This document shows, one piece after another, positions 1 to 6,804 of a stretch of DNA of 7,462 nt. A program made the translations under genes and the position numbers. Position 1 is the first letter of the stretch. The number at the start of each line of letters is the position of its first letter. Source of the stretch: Paracoccaceae bacterium (GTDB taxonomy: Bacteria; Pseudomonadota; Alphaproteobacteria; Rhodobacterales; Rhodobacteraceae); NCBI GenBank assembly GCA_009920225.1, contig RGAJ01000077.1:1-7462 (forward strand), written 5' to 3'. The notes beneath the pieces were generated by a model. That model saw only the letters and a program-made list of their open reading frames with translations, was not told the origin of the DNA and made no database searches.

Positions 1-734
1 ACACGGATATCAATGATGCCACAATCCGTGTCTTGCGGCGTTTTGGCTGCGAAGTCGTCATTCCCAAGGATCAAGGATGTTGCGGCGCCTTGACCCATCA
101 CATGGGCAAGGTTGACGCATCCCATGCCTCTGCCGAGGCAAATATTCGGGCGTGGATGGCCGAAATAAACGGCGAGGGTCTGGACGCAATTGTGATCAAC
201 ACAAGCGGCTGCGGCACTACGGTCAAGGATTATGGGCATATGTTCCGTGATACGCCCCTTGCCCAAGAGGCGGCCACAATTTCGGCTTTGGCCAAAGATA
301 TCTCAGAAGTTTTGGTTGATCTTGATCTGCCCAAAGGGGACGATAAAGATATGACGATTGCCTATCACGCCGCATGTTCATTGCAGCATGGCCAGAAAAT
401 CAAAGATCACCCCAAAACGCTTTTGAAACATGCAGGGTTTCGGGTTGCAGAGCCCCGTGATCCGCATCTTTGCTGTGGCTCGGCGGGAACCTATAACTTG
501 TTACAGCCCGAGATTTCAGGCCAATTGAAAGACCGCAAGGTCAAGACGTTGGAAGCCGTCAATCCAGATATCATCGCGGCGGGTAATATCGGCTGTATGA
601 TGCAGATCGGGTCAGCGACTTCGGTTCCGATTGTACACACAGTCGAATTGATTGACTGGGCAACGGGTGGCCCCAAACCTGCAGCGTTGACACAGTCGGC
701 AGACCGCTCTGATCCTATCCCAAAATTACGCTAA
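1..734 (+). CDS. glcF: Glycolate oxidase iron-sulfur subunit GlcF (3' part)
   Basis: Partial gene: the reading frame is open from base 3 to the TAA at 732-734, giving the last 243 residues or so. Family members are usually a little over 400 residues, so the N-terminal 4Fe-4S ferredoxin domains lie outside the window. What is seen are the two cysteine-rich CCG domains that bind further Fe-S or heterodisulfide-type centres: DQGCCGALTHHMG and NTSGCG in the first, then YHAACSLQHGQ, HLCCGSAGTYNLLQPE and GNIGCMMQIG in the second. The CCGSAGTYNLLQPE block is characteristic of GlcF rather than of LutA or GlpC. GlcF works with GlcD and GlcE to oxidise glycolate to glyoxylate and passes electrons to the membrane quinone pool. 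It is probably the last gene of a glcDEF unit entering from the left, which is an inference. An internal TTG at 33 is not the real start. Confidence 0.93.
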   Translation, partial: TDINDATIRVLRRFGCEVVIPKDQGCCGALTHHMGKVDASHASAEANIRAWMAEINGEGLDAIVINTSGCGTTVKDYGHMFRDTPLAQEAATISALAKDISEVLVDLDLPKGDDKDMTIAYHAACSLQHGQKIKDHPKTLLKHAGFRVAEPRDPHLCCGSAGTYNLLQPEISGQLKDRKVKTLEAVNPDIIAAGNIGCMMQIGSATSVPIVHTVELIDWATGGPKPAALTQSADRSDPIPKLR

Positions 735-755
735 CCTGCCACAGGTCATATTTTT
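734..755 (+). terminator. Weak candidate terminator after glcF
   Basis: A 5-bp stem, ACCTG (734-738) with CAGGT (742-746), closes a 3-base CCA loop. After four spacer bases comes a run of five T (751-755). It starts at the last base of the glcF stop codon. The stem is short and the T-run is offset, so read-through into the protease gene is quite possible. Confidence 0.3.
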
Positions 756-803
756 GCCTTAAGTACAGCTTATAGAATCACTGTGCTTGGAGTAGTTGGT
801 GGT

Positions 804-1586
804 ATGCGTTTTATTTTGGCCATTGTTTTTTCATTCATTTTTTCTGCGTCATTCGCGCAGCAATCCACGTTGGAGAGCCTTGATTCCATCAACAACGGAC
901 GAGATTTGTCATCCGTTGGGCGTTTGTCGTTCGACAACGGCGCGGGGTTTTGCACAGCAACATTGATCGAACCTGATTTGATCCTGACAGCGGCGCATTG
1001 TCTGTTTGACGCACAAACGGGCCGAGAGTTCGATATCGACGGCTTCGAATTCCAAGCAGGGTTCAGAAACGGGCGCGCCGAAGCCTATCGCAAAATACGC
1101 GAAGCCCGCGCAGATCCTGATTACCGCTTTGACACCAAGGTCACGATTGAACGTATCAAACATGATATCGCCTTGTTGCGTCTGCAAACACCGATCAAAA
1201 ACCCGCTTATCCCGCCTTTGGCAATTTCGTCGTTACCGGCGGCCGGTGAAAATGTTGGCGTGATCTCGTATGCGCGGGGTCGCATGAACGCGCCATCGGT
1301 GCAAAACACCTGTACGGTCACAGCCCGTCAAGATGGGGTGTTGATCATGAATTGTGACGTTGATTTTGGGGCCTCGGGGTCACCCGTGTTCGTCATTGGG
1401 CCAGACGGTATCACGGTTGTGTCGGTTGTGTCAGCAATGGCCGAATTGGGGGGCAAGAAAGTGTCGCTTGGCACATCACTGTTGGATGCGATCACTGAAA
1501 TCAATGCCCGTTTGTACCCTACTGATGACCTCAACGGCAACAGCACGCGCCGTCGCGACACGGGCGCGAAATTTGCGCGGCCTTAA
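804..1586 (+). CDS. Secreted trypsin-like (S1 family) serine protease
   Basis: A 260-residue chymotrypsin-fold peptidase, probably exported. I chose ATG 804 because it opens directly with a clean Sec signal peptide (MRFILAIVFSFIFSASFA, likely cut near A18-Q19) and has a GGAG at 789-792. A GTG at 783 would add seven residues ahead of the signal peptide. The catalytic triad is visible: His65 in LTAAHC, Asp121 in KHDIALLRL and Ser191 in GASGSP. Cys50-Cys66 would form the usual histidine-loop disulfide, and Cys170-Cys184 is a second likely pair. The active-site motif is GASGSP rather than GDSGGP, so the Asp that completes zymogen activation in classical trypsins is absent; this resembles the V8/glutamyl-endopeptidase-like branch. 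Substrate is unknown. It lies between glcF and hsp20 on the same strand with 69-base and 122-base gaps, so it is likely its own transcript or read-through from glcF. Confidence 0.85.
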   Translation: MRFILAIVFSFIFSASFAQQSTLESLDSINNGRDLSSVGRLSFDNGAGFCTATLIEPDLILTAAHCLFDAQTGREFDIDGFEFQAGFRNGRAEAYRKIREARADPDYRFDTKVTIERIKHDIALLRLQTPIKNPLIPPLAISSLPAAGENVGVISYARGRMNAPSVQNTCTVTARQDGVLIMNCDVDFGASGSPVFVIGPDGITVVSVVSAMAELGGKKVSLGTSLLDAITEINARLYPTDDLNGNSTRRRDTGAKFARP

Positions 1587-1588
1587 TT

Positions 1589-1618
1589 CTTGAAACGTTA
1601 AAAATCCTTCCTAGATAT
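1589..1618 (+). promoter_or_regulatory. Candidate RpoH (sigma-32)-type promoter of hsp20
   Basis: CTTGAAA at 1589-1595 resembles the heat-shock -35 element, and CTAGATAT at 1611-1618 sits 15 bases further on as a -10 of the alphaproteobacterial RpoH kind. Transcription would start near 1624, about 85 bases before the hsp20 ATG and right at the first leader hairpin. The assignment is from pattern only, but placement ahead of a heat-shock gene supports it. Confidence 0.55.
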
Positions 1619-1622
1619 GTGT

Positions 1623-1708
1623 CAGGGACGCCAAAGATGGGTCCCTGTTCTATCAACCCCTGTGCCAGTTTGGGCAGGATTTTGTTATCGCTCAAAGGAG
1701 GATGACCC
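1623..1708 (+). promoter_or_regulatory. ROSE-like RNA thermometer in the hsp20 leader (candidate)
   Basis: Three consecutive hairpins can be drawn by hand. Hairpin 1 is CAGGGAC (1623-1629) with GTCCCTG (1641-1647), a perfect 7-bp stem. Hairpin 2 is CTGTGCC (1660-1666) with GGGCAG (1672-1677), with one bulged G and one G-U pair. Hairpin 3 contains UCGCU at 1688-1692 opposite the AGGA of the ribosome-binding site: U1692-A1696, C1691-G1697, bulged G1690, C1689-G1698, U1688-A1699. It continues as a weak, G-U-rich helix to U1682-A1705. UYGCU pairing to the Shine-Dalgarno with a bulged G is the hallmark of ROSE thermometers in front of alphaproteobacterial small heat-shock genes. The structure would hide the ribosome-binding site at low temperature and melt on heating. 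No folding program or covariance model was run. Confidence 0.6.
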
Positions 1709-2170
1709 ATGAGACATTTTGATTTTTCACCCCTATACCGTGCCACGGTTGGCTTTGACCAAATTGCGGACATTATGGACCGCGTGCTTGCGTCGGATAC
1801 AACAGGGCCAAGCTATCCCCCCTATAACATCGAGAAAACAGCGGACGATACATATCGTATTTCGATCGCCGTTGCGGGGTTTTCCGATCAAGACCTTGAC
1901 GTCGAAGTGAAGGAAAACGCATTGGTCGTTTGGGCGAAAAAAGCCGAAGAGGACAGCGCCAAAACCTATTTGCACCGTGGTATTGCCACCCGCGCGTTTG
2001 AACGTCGGTTCCAGTTGGCAGATCATGTGCGCGTCGTCGGTGCCAGCCATATTGACGGCATGCTGCATATCGATTTGGTGCGTGAGCTTCCCGAAGCGTA
2101 CAAGCCGCGCCGCATTGAAATTACCTCGGCGGCGACACCCCGTGCGATTGATAGCACAACAGTGAATTAA
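1709..2170 (+). CDS. Small heat-shock protein, Hsp20/IbpA class
   Basis: A 153-residue cytoplasmic ATP-independent chaperone that holds unfolding proteins for later refolding by DnaK/ClpB. The start at ATG 1709 is fixed by a near-perfect AAGGAGG at 1695-1701, seven bases upstream. The N-terminal arm (about 1-35) includes LYRATVGFDQIADIMDRV, typical of IbpA-like alphaproteobacterial Hsp20. The alpha-crystallin domain covers about residues 36-130, starting at YPPYNIEKTADDTYRISIAV and including YLHRGIATRAFERRFQLAD. The C-terminal IXI anchor for oligomer assembly is IEI at 136-138. Length and motifs match the family with nothing missing. It appears monocistronic, with its own heat-shock-type promoter and thermosensor-like leader, and it converges on the DUF2233 gene with a 17-base gap. 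Confidence 0.93.
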   Translation: MRHFDFSPLYRATVGFDQIADIMDRVLASDTTGPSYPPYNIEKTADDTYRISIAVAGFSDQDLDVEVKENALVVWAKKAEEDSAKTYLHRGIATRAFERRFQLADHVRVVGASHIDGMLHIDLVRELPEAYKPRRIEITSAATPRAIDSTTVN

Positions 2171-2175
2171 CGCTG

Positions 2176-2203
2176 TGTGGCGGGCTTTTATCGGTCCGCC
2201 ACA
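2176..2203. terminator. Inverted repeat at the hsp20 / DUF2233 convergent junction
   Basis: TGTGGCGG (2176-2183) pairs perfectly with CCGCCACA (2196-2203), and the stem may extend inward through G2184-T2195, C2185-G2194 and T2186-G2193. The stop codon of the minus-strand DUF2233 gene (2188-2190) lies in the loop region. Neither strand has a T-run after the stem, so this is not a standard intrinsic terminator. It could end or protect both transcripts as a shared 3' hairpin. Confidence 0.45.
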
Positions 2204-2907
2204 ACCCCAACCATGGGGCCAATGGACCACCCGAAATCGGATCGCCCTAATGCCGGCGCATAGAGTCTGGATACTTTGCCATCCAGATACAAGGCGTCTT
2301 TCGCCCCCAAATGGTCTTGGAAGAATTTGGCAAAATCATAGAAATTCACACGATCATTCGAAATCACGAAATAGGCCATATCATCGACAACCGCGACGCC
2401 GTTGCGGATGTTGAGTGATGCACTATTTTTGATAAATCGGGGATGAAATTTACCCTCGATCAATAACATAGGCCCGGATTGCGTGGCATACTCACACGCG
2501 GGATTTTCCGCGACATAGCGCGAGGTTTCGTAAATGCGATAGCGATCTTTGGCGATGCAAAACACCCCATTTGGCAGCATTCCGAAATTTCCGGGGCCTT
2601 CGGTTGAAATCACCCGCATCGTTTCACGACCCTGTTCGACATAATGCCCCACAGGGGAAAGGTCGGCGTGAAACATGCCTGCATTCATCGCAAAGACCAA
2701 TTCTTTGCCTTGGTTTGACAGGTAATTTGACAGCGCATAAAATTGCCCGAATGCCTCGCCCGTATCACGCTTGTGAAACAGGCGCAGGTCGTCATCGGTC
2801 GACGCGGCGCAAATCGTATAGTCTATGCCGTTAGAAGTGTGATCATAGCAGTCAGCCGCATGTGCGGTGGTCGCACACAGACACAATACGAGGACCCGCC
2901 AGATCAT
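2188..2907 (-). CDS. Secreted phosphodiester-glycosidase-family protein (DUF2233/NAGPA-like)
   Basis: A 239-residue protein starting at 2907 with a short signal peptide ([17 protein letters not shown], cut near A17-A18 or after). The mature part has the motifs of the NAGPA/DUF2233 family: [79 protein letters not shown] and [10 protein letters not shown]. The human family member removes GlcNAc from phosphodiester-linked mannose; bacterial members are usually annotated as phosphodiester glycosidases, but the substrate here is unknown. Its location is probably periplasmic. The start overlaps the rbfA stop by ATGA (2904-2907) with no strong ribosome-binding site of its own, so translation is probably coupled to rbfA. 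No functional tie to ribosome maturation is evident. Confidence 0.85.
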   Translation of the reverse strand: MIWRVLVLCLCATTAHAADCYDHTSNGIDYTICAASTDDDLRLFHKRDTGEAFGQFYALSNYLSNQGKELVFAMNAGMFHADLSPVGHYVEQGRETMRVISTEGPGNFGMLPNGVFCIAKDRYRIYETSRYVAENPACEYATQSGPMLLIEGKFHPRFIKNSASLNIRNGVAVVDDMAYFVISNDRVNFYDFAKFFQDHLGAKDALYLDGKVSRLYAPALGRSDFGWSIGPMVGVVADR

Positions 2908-3302
2908 TCTGGTTCGATATCACGCCGAACAGTGTCTTGGGAAAACAAGCGTCGTGTTTCATCCATGCGGTCAAAGGTTTCGTCCAGACGGAATCGCAAA
3001 TCTGGTGTGAATTTCAATCCCAGATTTTTTCCAACCGCACGCCGCAATTCTGATTTGTTCCGTGCCAAAAGGGCAATCACATCGTCGCCGCCTTGGCCAC
3101 CCAACGGACAGACATAGGCCGTTGCGATTTTCAAATCGGGTGAGGCGGTCACTTCGCCAACAGTGATCGAGATCCGGTTCAAATCAGGGTCGTGCGTGTC
3201 GCCCCGTGCCAAAACCTCAGACAGGGCGCGGCGAACCAATTCACCGACCCGAAGCTGTCTCTGGGATGGTCCTGGACCATCATGAAATTTGTTTTTTGCC
3301 AT
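2904..3302 (-). CDS. rbfA: 30S ribosome-binding factor RbfA
   Basis: A 132-residue protein matching RbfA in length and layout. RbfA binds the immature 30S subunit, helps in late 16S rRNA maturation, and is needed for growth in the cold in studied bacteria. Visible family features are the N-terminal helix [20 protein letters not shown] (about 12-31), the strand region [21 protein letters not shown] (about 44-64, the KH-like core), and [33 protein letters not shown] (about 81-113), which carries the usual LGLKxxPxLxFxxDE block. The start at 3302 gives the normal N-terminus; the bases ahead show no clear Shine-Dalgarno. It diverges from dapB and is followed, with a 4-base overlap, by the DUF2233 gene. 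Confidence 0.95.
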   Translation of the reverse strand: MAKNKFHDGPGPSQRQLRVGELVRRALSEVLARGDTHDPDLNRISITVGEVTASPDLKIATAYVCPLGGQGGDDVIALLARNKSELRRAVGKNLGLKFTPDLRFRLDETFDRMDETRRLFSQDTVRRDIEPE

Positions 3303-3330
3303 ATTCGCTATCTACGCTGTTCTTATGCCT

Positions 3331-3359
3331 TTGCCAAGGTCTTCAACACTGGTTATGAA
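3331..3359 (+). promoter_or_regulatory. Candidate sigma-70 promoter of dapB
   Basis: TTGCCA (3331-3336) and TATGAA (3354-3359) are separated by 17 bases, matching the housekeeping consensus at five and four of six positions. Transcription would begin near 3366, leaving a leader of about 20 bases that carries the AGGAG. The same 86-base spacer (3303-3388) must also hold the rbfA promoter on the other strand, for which I see no convincing pair of boxes. Confidence 0.42.
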
Positions 3360-3388
3360 AGGGGGCAGCAAAATTAGGAGCATTGGGT

Positions 3389-4198
3389 ATGACGGAACCT
3401 GTGGCAATTGCAATCTTGGGCGCTTCTGGTCGCATGGGGCAGATGCTGATCAAAACTGTATTGGCCAGTGACAAGGCCGTTTTGGCCGCCGCTGCGGATC
3501 GCCCTGACAGCCCGTGCATCGGCCAAGATGTCGGCGCGGTTTTGGGTCAAACCGATATCGGGGTGACGATATCGTCAGATCTGCGCGCGGTCTTTTCCGC
3601 CAGTGATGTGGTGATTGATTTCACATCCCCCGCAGCGACGGTTGCACATGCGCAATTGGCCGCGGAATTGGGTGTGTCGTTGGTCATTGGCACCACAGGT
3701 ATGACGGATGACGAATTGGCCTCGATCGCGCAATCGGCACAAAAGACATCGATCGTTCGGGCGGGCAATATGTCATTGGGGGTGAATTTGTTGACTGTGT
3801 TGGTCGAAAAGGTCGCCGCCGCCTTGGACGAGGATTTCGATATCGAAGTGATCGAAGCGCATCATAACAAAAAGGTCGATGCCCCCTCTGGCACCGCGTT
3901 GATGTTGGGGGAAGCGGCGGCAAAGGGGCGCGGCGTGTCCTTGGCCGAGACGCGCGACAGCGGTCGCGATGGGATCACAGGTGCACGCAAGCGCGGCGAC
4001 ATCGGGTTTGTTGCGGTGCGCGGAGGTGACATCGTGGGCGAGCATGACGTTTTGTTTGCGGGTGACGGCGAACGATTGGTTCTGCGTCACGTGGCGACAG
4101 ATCGGTCGCTTTTTTCGCGCGGCGCGATGAAGGCTGCGGTGTGGGTCGTGTCCCAACCTGCTGGAGAATATTCAATGCTGGATGTTTTGGGCCTGTAA
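3389..4198 (+). CDS. dapB: 4-hydroxy-tetrahydrodipicolinate reductase DapB
   Basis: A 269-residue cytoplasmic enzyme that reduces the DapA product to tetrahydrodipicolinate with NAD(P)H, in the lysine and meso-diaminopimelate (cell wall) pathway. ATG 3389 is chosen because AGGAG (3376-3380) lies eight bases upstream; a TTG at 3383 is the only close alternative. The Rossmann nucleotide-binding motif GASGRMG is at 11-17, followed by [13 protein letters not shown] (75-87) and [12 protein letters not shown] (99-110). The catalytic and substrate-binding block [16 protein letters not shown] is at 156-171, with His158 as the likely proton donor partner, Lys162 as the catalytic lysine, and SGT at 167-169. 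The C-terminal [12 protein letters not shown] block is typical. The length is normal. It diverges from rbfA and ends five bases from the end of the TRIC-family gene on the other strand. Confidence 0.97.
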   Translation: MTEPVAIAILGASGRMGQMLIKTVLASDKAVLAAAADRPDSPCIGQDVGAVLGQTDIGVTISSDLRAVFSASDVVIDFTSPAATVAHAQLAAELGVSLVIGTTGMTDDELASIAQSAQKTSIVRAGNMSLGVNLLTVLVEKVAAALDEDFDIEVIEAHHNKKVDAPSGTALMLGEAAAKGRGVSLAETRDSGRDGITGARKRGDIGFVAVRGGDIVGEHDVLFAGDGERLVLRHVATDRSLFSRGAMKAAVWVVSQPAGEYSMLDVLGL

Positions 4199-4203
4199 TC
4201 GGC

Positions 4204-4824
4204 TTATTTGTTTTTGGGTGGGCGCGATTTATACACGGGCAAGCGCCACCCAAAGAATATTGATCCAGACCGCAACACCCATGTCAGCAGGGCGCAGATG
4301 ATCAGCGCAACAGGCAGTGACGCGCCCAGCGAAATCGCCGTCATGCCAGAGGCAGCCCCGCCAAAGGCGGCCGAGACATAGAGTTCGCCTTGTTTAAGAA
4401 CCATCGGGACTTCGTTACACACGACGTCACGCATCAATCCCCCCATGGTGCCCGTCACCATGCCCATGATGATCACCACGGGAATTGAATGTGACAGCGA
4501 AAAGGCGATCCCGACCCCTGCGGGTACCGCAACAGCCAAGGCAAAGCTGTCCAGCCACGTCAACCATGTGTAACGGCTTTCCATAAACGGGGCGGCAAAG
4601 AAAACGACCAGTGCGGCCGCCAAACAAATGGCCAACACGGTCGGATTTTCGATCCAGAAAACAGGTCTGTCCAAAAACACATCGCGCAATGTGCCACCCC
4701 CCAAGGCGGTCAGGCAGGCGATGAATCCAAACCCGATCAAATCCAATTGTGCGCGGCTTGCGGCCAAGGCCCCCGTCAATGCAAAGATCAAAACCGATGC
4801 ATAATCAAGCAAGACAAGCGTCAT
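4204..4824 (-). CDS. TRIC/UPF0126-family membrane protein (putative cation channel)
   Basis: A 206-residue hydrophobic inner-membrane protein of the UPF0126 family, which structural work on bacterial homologues links to trimeric intracellular cation (TRIC) channels; older annotation calls it YicG or glycine transporter. It has an internal duplication. Repeat one (about 5-85) contains [28 protein letters not shown] and RPVFWIENP. Repeat two (about 90-175) contains [35 protein letters not shown] and [10 protein letters not shown]. Each repeat carries the glycine-rich GG-x-x-RD hinge that bends the pore helices. About seven membrane segments are expected; the C-terminal tail is basic. The start at 4824 overlaps the rnhA stop by ATGA, and a GGAG lies at 4836-4839, inside rnhA. 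It is the last gene of the ispH operon. The ion carried is not evident from sequence. Confidence 0.9.
   Translation of the reverse strand: MTLVLLDYASVLIFALTGALAASRAQLDLIGFGFIACLTALGGGTLRDVFLDRPVFWIENPTVLAICLAAALVVFFAAPFMESRYTWLTWLDSFALAVAVPAGVGIAFSLSHSIPVVIIMGMVTGTMGGLMRDVVCNEVPMVLKQGELYVSAAFGGAASGMTAISLGASLPVALIICALLTWVLRSGSIFFGWRLPVYKSRPPKNK
4213..4254. terminator. Long inverted repeat at the dapB / TRIC convergent junction
   Basis: TTTGGGTGG (4213-4221) then CGC (4223-4225) pair with GCG (4243-4245) and CCACCCAAA (4246-4254): twelve base pairs with G4222 bulged and a 17-base loop. It lies in the last codons of the TRIC-family gene, 15 bases past the dapB stop. A T-run (4211-4215) is on the 5' side for the + strand, so neither direction gives a textbook stem-plus-T-tract. 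A shared 3'-end hairpin for the two converging transcripts is plausible. Confidence 0.4.
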
Positions 4825-5273
4825 TTTTTAAAGGGCTCCATCCCTTCGCGTGCCAATTCATCGGCGCGCTCGTTTTCGGGATGCCCTGCGTGGCCTTTGA
4901 CCCATTCCCATGTCACGGTGTGACGGGCCTGTGCGGTGTCCAGACGTTGCCACAATTCCACGTTTTTAACGGGCTTTTTGTTGGATGTTTTCCACCCATT
5001 CCGTTTCCACCCGAATATCCAACCTGTCACCCCATTCTTGACATAGGCGCTGTCGGTCACAACGGTGATATTCGATGGTTTTTCCAAGGCTTCCAGCGCG
5101 TGGATTGCGGCCAAAAGCTCCATCTGGTTGTTTGTGGTTTCCGCGGCGCCGCCGTTTAGGGTACGCTCTTTTATGATCTTGCCGCCTTGCAGCGCGCGCA
5201 GCAATACGCCCCAGCCACCAGGACCAGGATTGCCAGAACAGGCACCATCTGTATATGCAAAAAGTTCAAGCAT
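4821..5273 (-). CDS. rnhA: Ribonuclease HI
   Basis: A 150-residue enzyme that cuts RNA in RNA:DNA hybrids, removing R-loops and helping to clear primers. All four metal-binding acids of the DEDD site are visible: Asp9 in [16 protein letters not shown], Glu52 in TTNNQMEL, Asp74 in VVTDSAYV and Asp138 in NERADELA. The loop histidine is His128 in [14 protein letters not shown]. The basic handle region [25 protein letters not shown] (80-104) is present, as in E. coli RNase HI. The length is normal. The start at 5273 lies within the last bases of the upstream methyltransferase gene (8-base overlap) and has no obvious ribosome-binding site, so coupled translation is likely. Its stop overlaps the next start as ATGA (4821-4824). 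Confidence 0.97.
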   Translation of the reverse strand: MLELFAYTDGACSGNPGPGGWGVLLRALQGGKIIKERTLNGGAAETTNNQMELLAAIHALEALEKPSNITVVTDSAYVKNGVTGWIFGWKRNGWKTSNKKPVKNVELWQRLDTAQARHTVTWEWVKGHAGHPENERADELAREGMEPFKK

Positions 5274-5853
5274 GCGCGTGTATCAATATCCATGGGCTCT
5301 CGGTTCCGGCCAATCCTTTACCACTGCCGTGATGCGCGTCAACCCATTGAAGGCCTGCTTGGGTGAGCGCATGGCGCAACTCATCTTCTGTGTAATAGGT
5401 ATAAAAGCGGCCTAAATGATCGCGCTCTGACCCTTCGCCCAATTTCATGCCCAAAAACAGATGCCCGCCCGCGACAAGGGCGGTTTTGATGGCTGTCAGA
5501 AGGTTGGGGAACTCATCCCGCGGCGCATGCAAAAGCGAAAAGCTTGCCCAAATGCCGCGATACCGTTCTGTGGCGTGAAAGTCGGAAAAATTTGCCTGCC
5601 ATGCAGTGACGCCTGCGGTTTGCGCCGCCAACGCGACCATTTCGGCGGATGCGTCAAAGGCTTCGACCTGATATCCGTTTTCCGCGAAATACGCCGCTGC
5701 GTGACCGGGGCCACAGCCGTAATCCAAGATTACGCCACCCTGTGGCAGGCCAGCCAAAAAGTGTTCCGCACCGAACAATGACCCCGCATGCGCAAAGGTG
5801 GTTTTATACGCCTCAGCATTAGCGTCATAGGCTTTGATGGTCTCCGCGTCCAT
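5266..5853 (-). CDS. Class I SAM-dependent methyltransferase, substrate unknown
   Basis: A 195-residue cytoplasmic protein with a Rossmann-type methyltransferase core. Motif I, the SAM-binding loop, is [14 protein letters not shown] (43-56). The acidic residue at the end of strand beta-2 is Asp67 in VEAFDAS, and the post-core motif [15 protein letters not shown] lies at 101-115. The region [27 protein letters not shown] (133-159) resembles the family's lid and C-terminal strands. I cannot name a substrate; small-molecule or quinone-type methylation would both fit. The start codon follows the ispH TAA with no gap (5853/5854), and the gene ends 8 bases inside rnhA, so it is firmly embedded in the ispH-rnhA operon. 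No strong Shine-Dalgarno is visible. Confidence 0.88.
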   Translation of the reverse strand: MDAETIKAYDANAEAYKTTFAHAGSLFGAEHFLAGLPQGGVILDYGCGPGHAAAYFAENGYQVEAFDASAEMVALAAQTAGVTAWQANFSDFHATERYRGIWASFSLLHAPRDEFPNLLTAIKTALVAGGHLFLGMKLGEGSERDHLGRFYTYYTEDELRHALTQAGLQWVDAHHGSGKGLAGTESPWILIHAHA

Positions 5854-6804
5854 TTAGATGCCGTCGCGGAGAATGCGCGGTACCTTGAAATTCACGTTTT
5901 CCTCTGCGGTGACGACCGGCACAACCGTCACGTTAAAGCGGTCGCGAAAGGCATCAATCACTTCGTTCACCAAAACTTCGGGCGCTGATGCCCCTGCGGT
6001 AATGCCCACAGATTGGATTGATCCCAATGCGCGCCAGTCAATTTCCGTCGCCCGTTGAACAAGCTGGGCATAAGAACAGCCTTCTTTCGCCGCGACTTCG
6101 ACCAGACGTTTTGAGTTGGAAGAATTTGGCGCACCAACAACCAAAAGCGCGTCGACCTTTGGCGCGATATCCTTGACTGCCATTTGACGGTTAGTCGTTG
6201 CGTAACAGATGTCTTCTTTGTGTGGACCAACGATATTTGGAAAGCGTGTTTTCAACGCGGCGATAATGTCCACCGTATCATCAATTGACAACGTGGTCTG
6301 TGTGACGAACGCCAACTTGTCGGGATCATCGACAGATAGTTGTGCCACGTCTTCGGGGGTTTCGACCAAGACCACATGACCCTCGGGCAATTGGCCCATG
6401 GTCCCAATGGTTTCGGGATGCCCTTTGTGACCGATCATGACGATTTGCAGACCATTTGAATGATGTCGCTCTGCCTCAATATGGACTTTGCTGACCAAAG
6501 GACACGTTGCATCGACATAGATCATATTGCGATCTTGGGCGGCGGCGGGTACCGATTTTGGAACCCCATGCGCGGAAAAGATCACAGGTCGATCCGTGGG
6601 GCATTCATCCAGTTCTTCGACAAAAATCGCCCCCTTTGCGCGCAGGCCGTCAACGACGAATTTATTGTGCACAATTTCATGTCGGACATAGACAGGCGCG
6701 CCCCATTTATCCAATGCCATTTCAACAATTTTAATTGCCCGATCAACGCCCGCACAAAAACCGCGTGGCGCTGCAAGATATAGGGTCAGGTTTGTCTGTG
6801 TCAT
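5854..6804 (-). CDS. ispH: 4-hydroxy-3-methylbut-2-enyl diphosphate reductase IspH
   Basis: A 316-residue iron-sulfur enzyme for the last step of the MEP pathway: reduction of HMBPP to isopentenyl and dimethylallyl diphosphate. The three conserved cysteines holding the Fe-S cluster are Cys17 ([11 protein letters not shown]), Cys101 ([11 protein letters not shown]) and Cys200 ([11 protein letters not shown]). Other active-site blocks are VRHEIVHN (40-47), FSAHGVP (76-82) and [11 protein letters not shown] (125-135), whose Glu131 is the catalytic glutamate. Near the C-terminus are [14 protein letters not shown] and [12 protein letters not shown]. The length is normal. The start at 6804 gives the standard N-terminus; only a weak purine stretch (GAGAAAGA in the minus sense) lies upstream. 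It is the first gene of a four-gene minus-strand operon and diverges from the membrane-protein gene at the right end. Confidence 0.97.
   Translation of the reverse strand: MTQTNLTLYLAAPRGFCAGVDRAIKIVEMALDKWGAPVYVRHEIVHNKFVVDGLRAKGAIFVEELDECPTDRPVIFSAHGVPKSVPAAAQDRNMIYVDATCPLVSKVHIEAERHHSNGLQIVMIGHKGHPETIGTMGQLPEGHVVLVETPEDVAQLSVDDPDKLAFVTQTTLSIDDTVDIIAALKTRFPNIVGPHKEDICYATTNRQMAVKDIAPKVDALLVVGAPNSSNSKRLVEVAAKEGCSYAQLVQRATEIDWRALGSIQSVGITAGASAPEVLVNEVIDAFRDRFNVTVVPVVTAEENVNFKVPRILRDGI

Noticed and set aside
783..803. GTG 783 as the start of the serine protease
   Set aside because: It adds seven residues ahead of a complete signal peptide, overlaps the GGAG that serves ATG 804, and has no ribosome-binding site of its own.
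1623..1650. The 7-bp hairpin after the protease as an intrinsic terminator
   Set aside because: There is no T-run after the stem (it is followed by TTCTATC), and its place at the predicted hsp20 transcription start fits a leader hairpin better, though a minor terminator role is not excluded.
1733..2230. Long minus-strand reading frame opposite hsp20 (about 165 codons)
   Set aside because: It is antisense to a clear Hsp20 gene, is rich in Cys, His and Arg with no recognisable motif, and has no ribosome-binding site. It is a coding shadow.
2743..3117. Plus-strand reading frame across the DUF2233/rbfA junction (124 codons)
   Set aside because: It overlaps two well-supported genes on the other strand, and its composition is basic and serine-rich with no domain signal.
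3383..3388. TTG 3383 as the start of dapB
   Set aside because: It lies only two bases after the AGGAG, too close for initiation, while ATG 3389 has ideal spacing and gives the normal DapB N-terminus.
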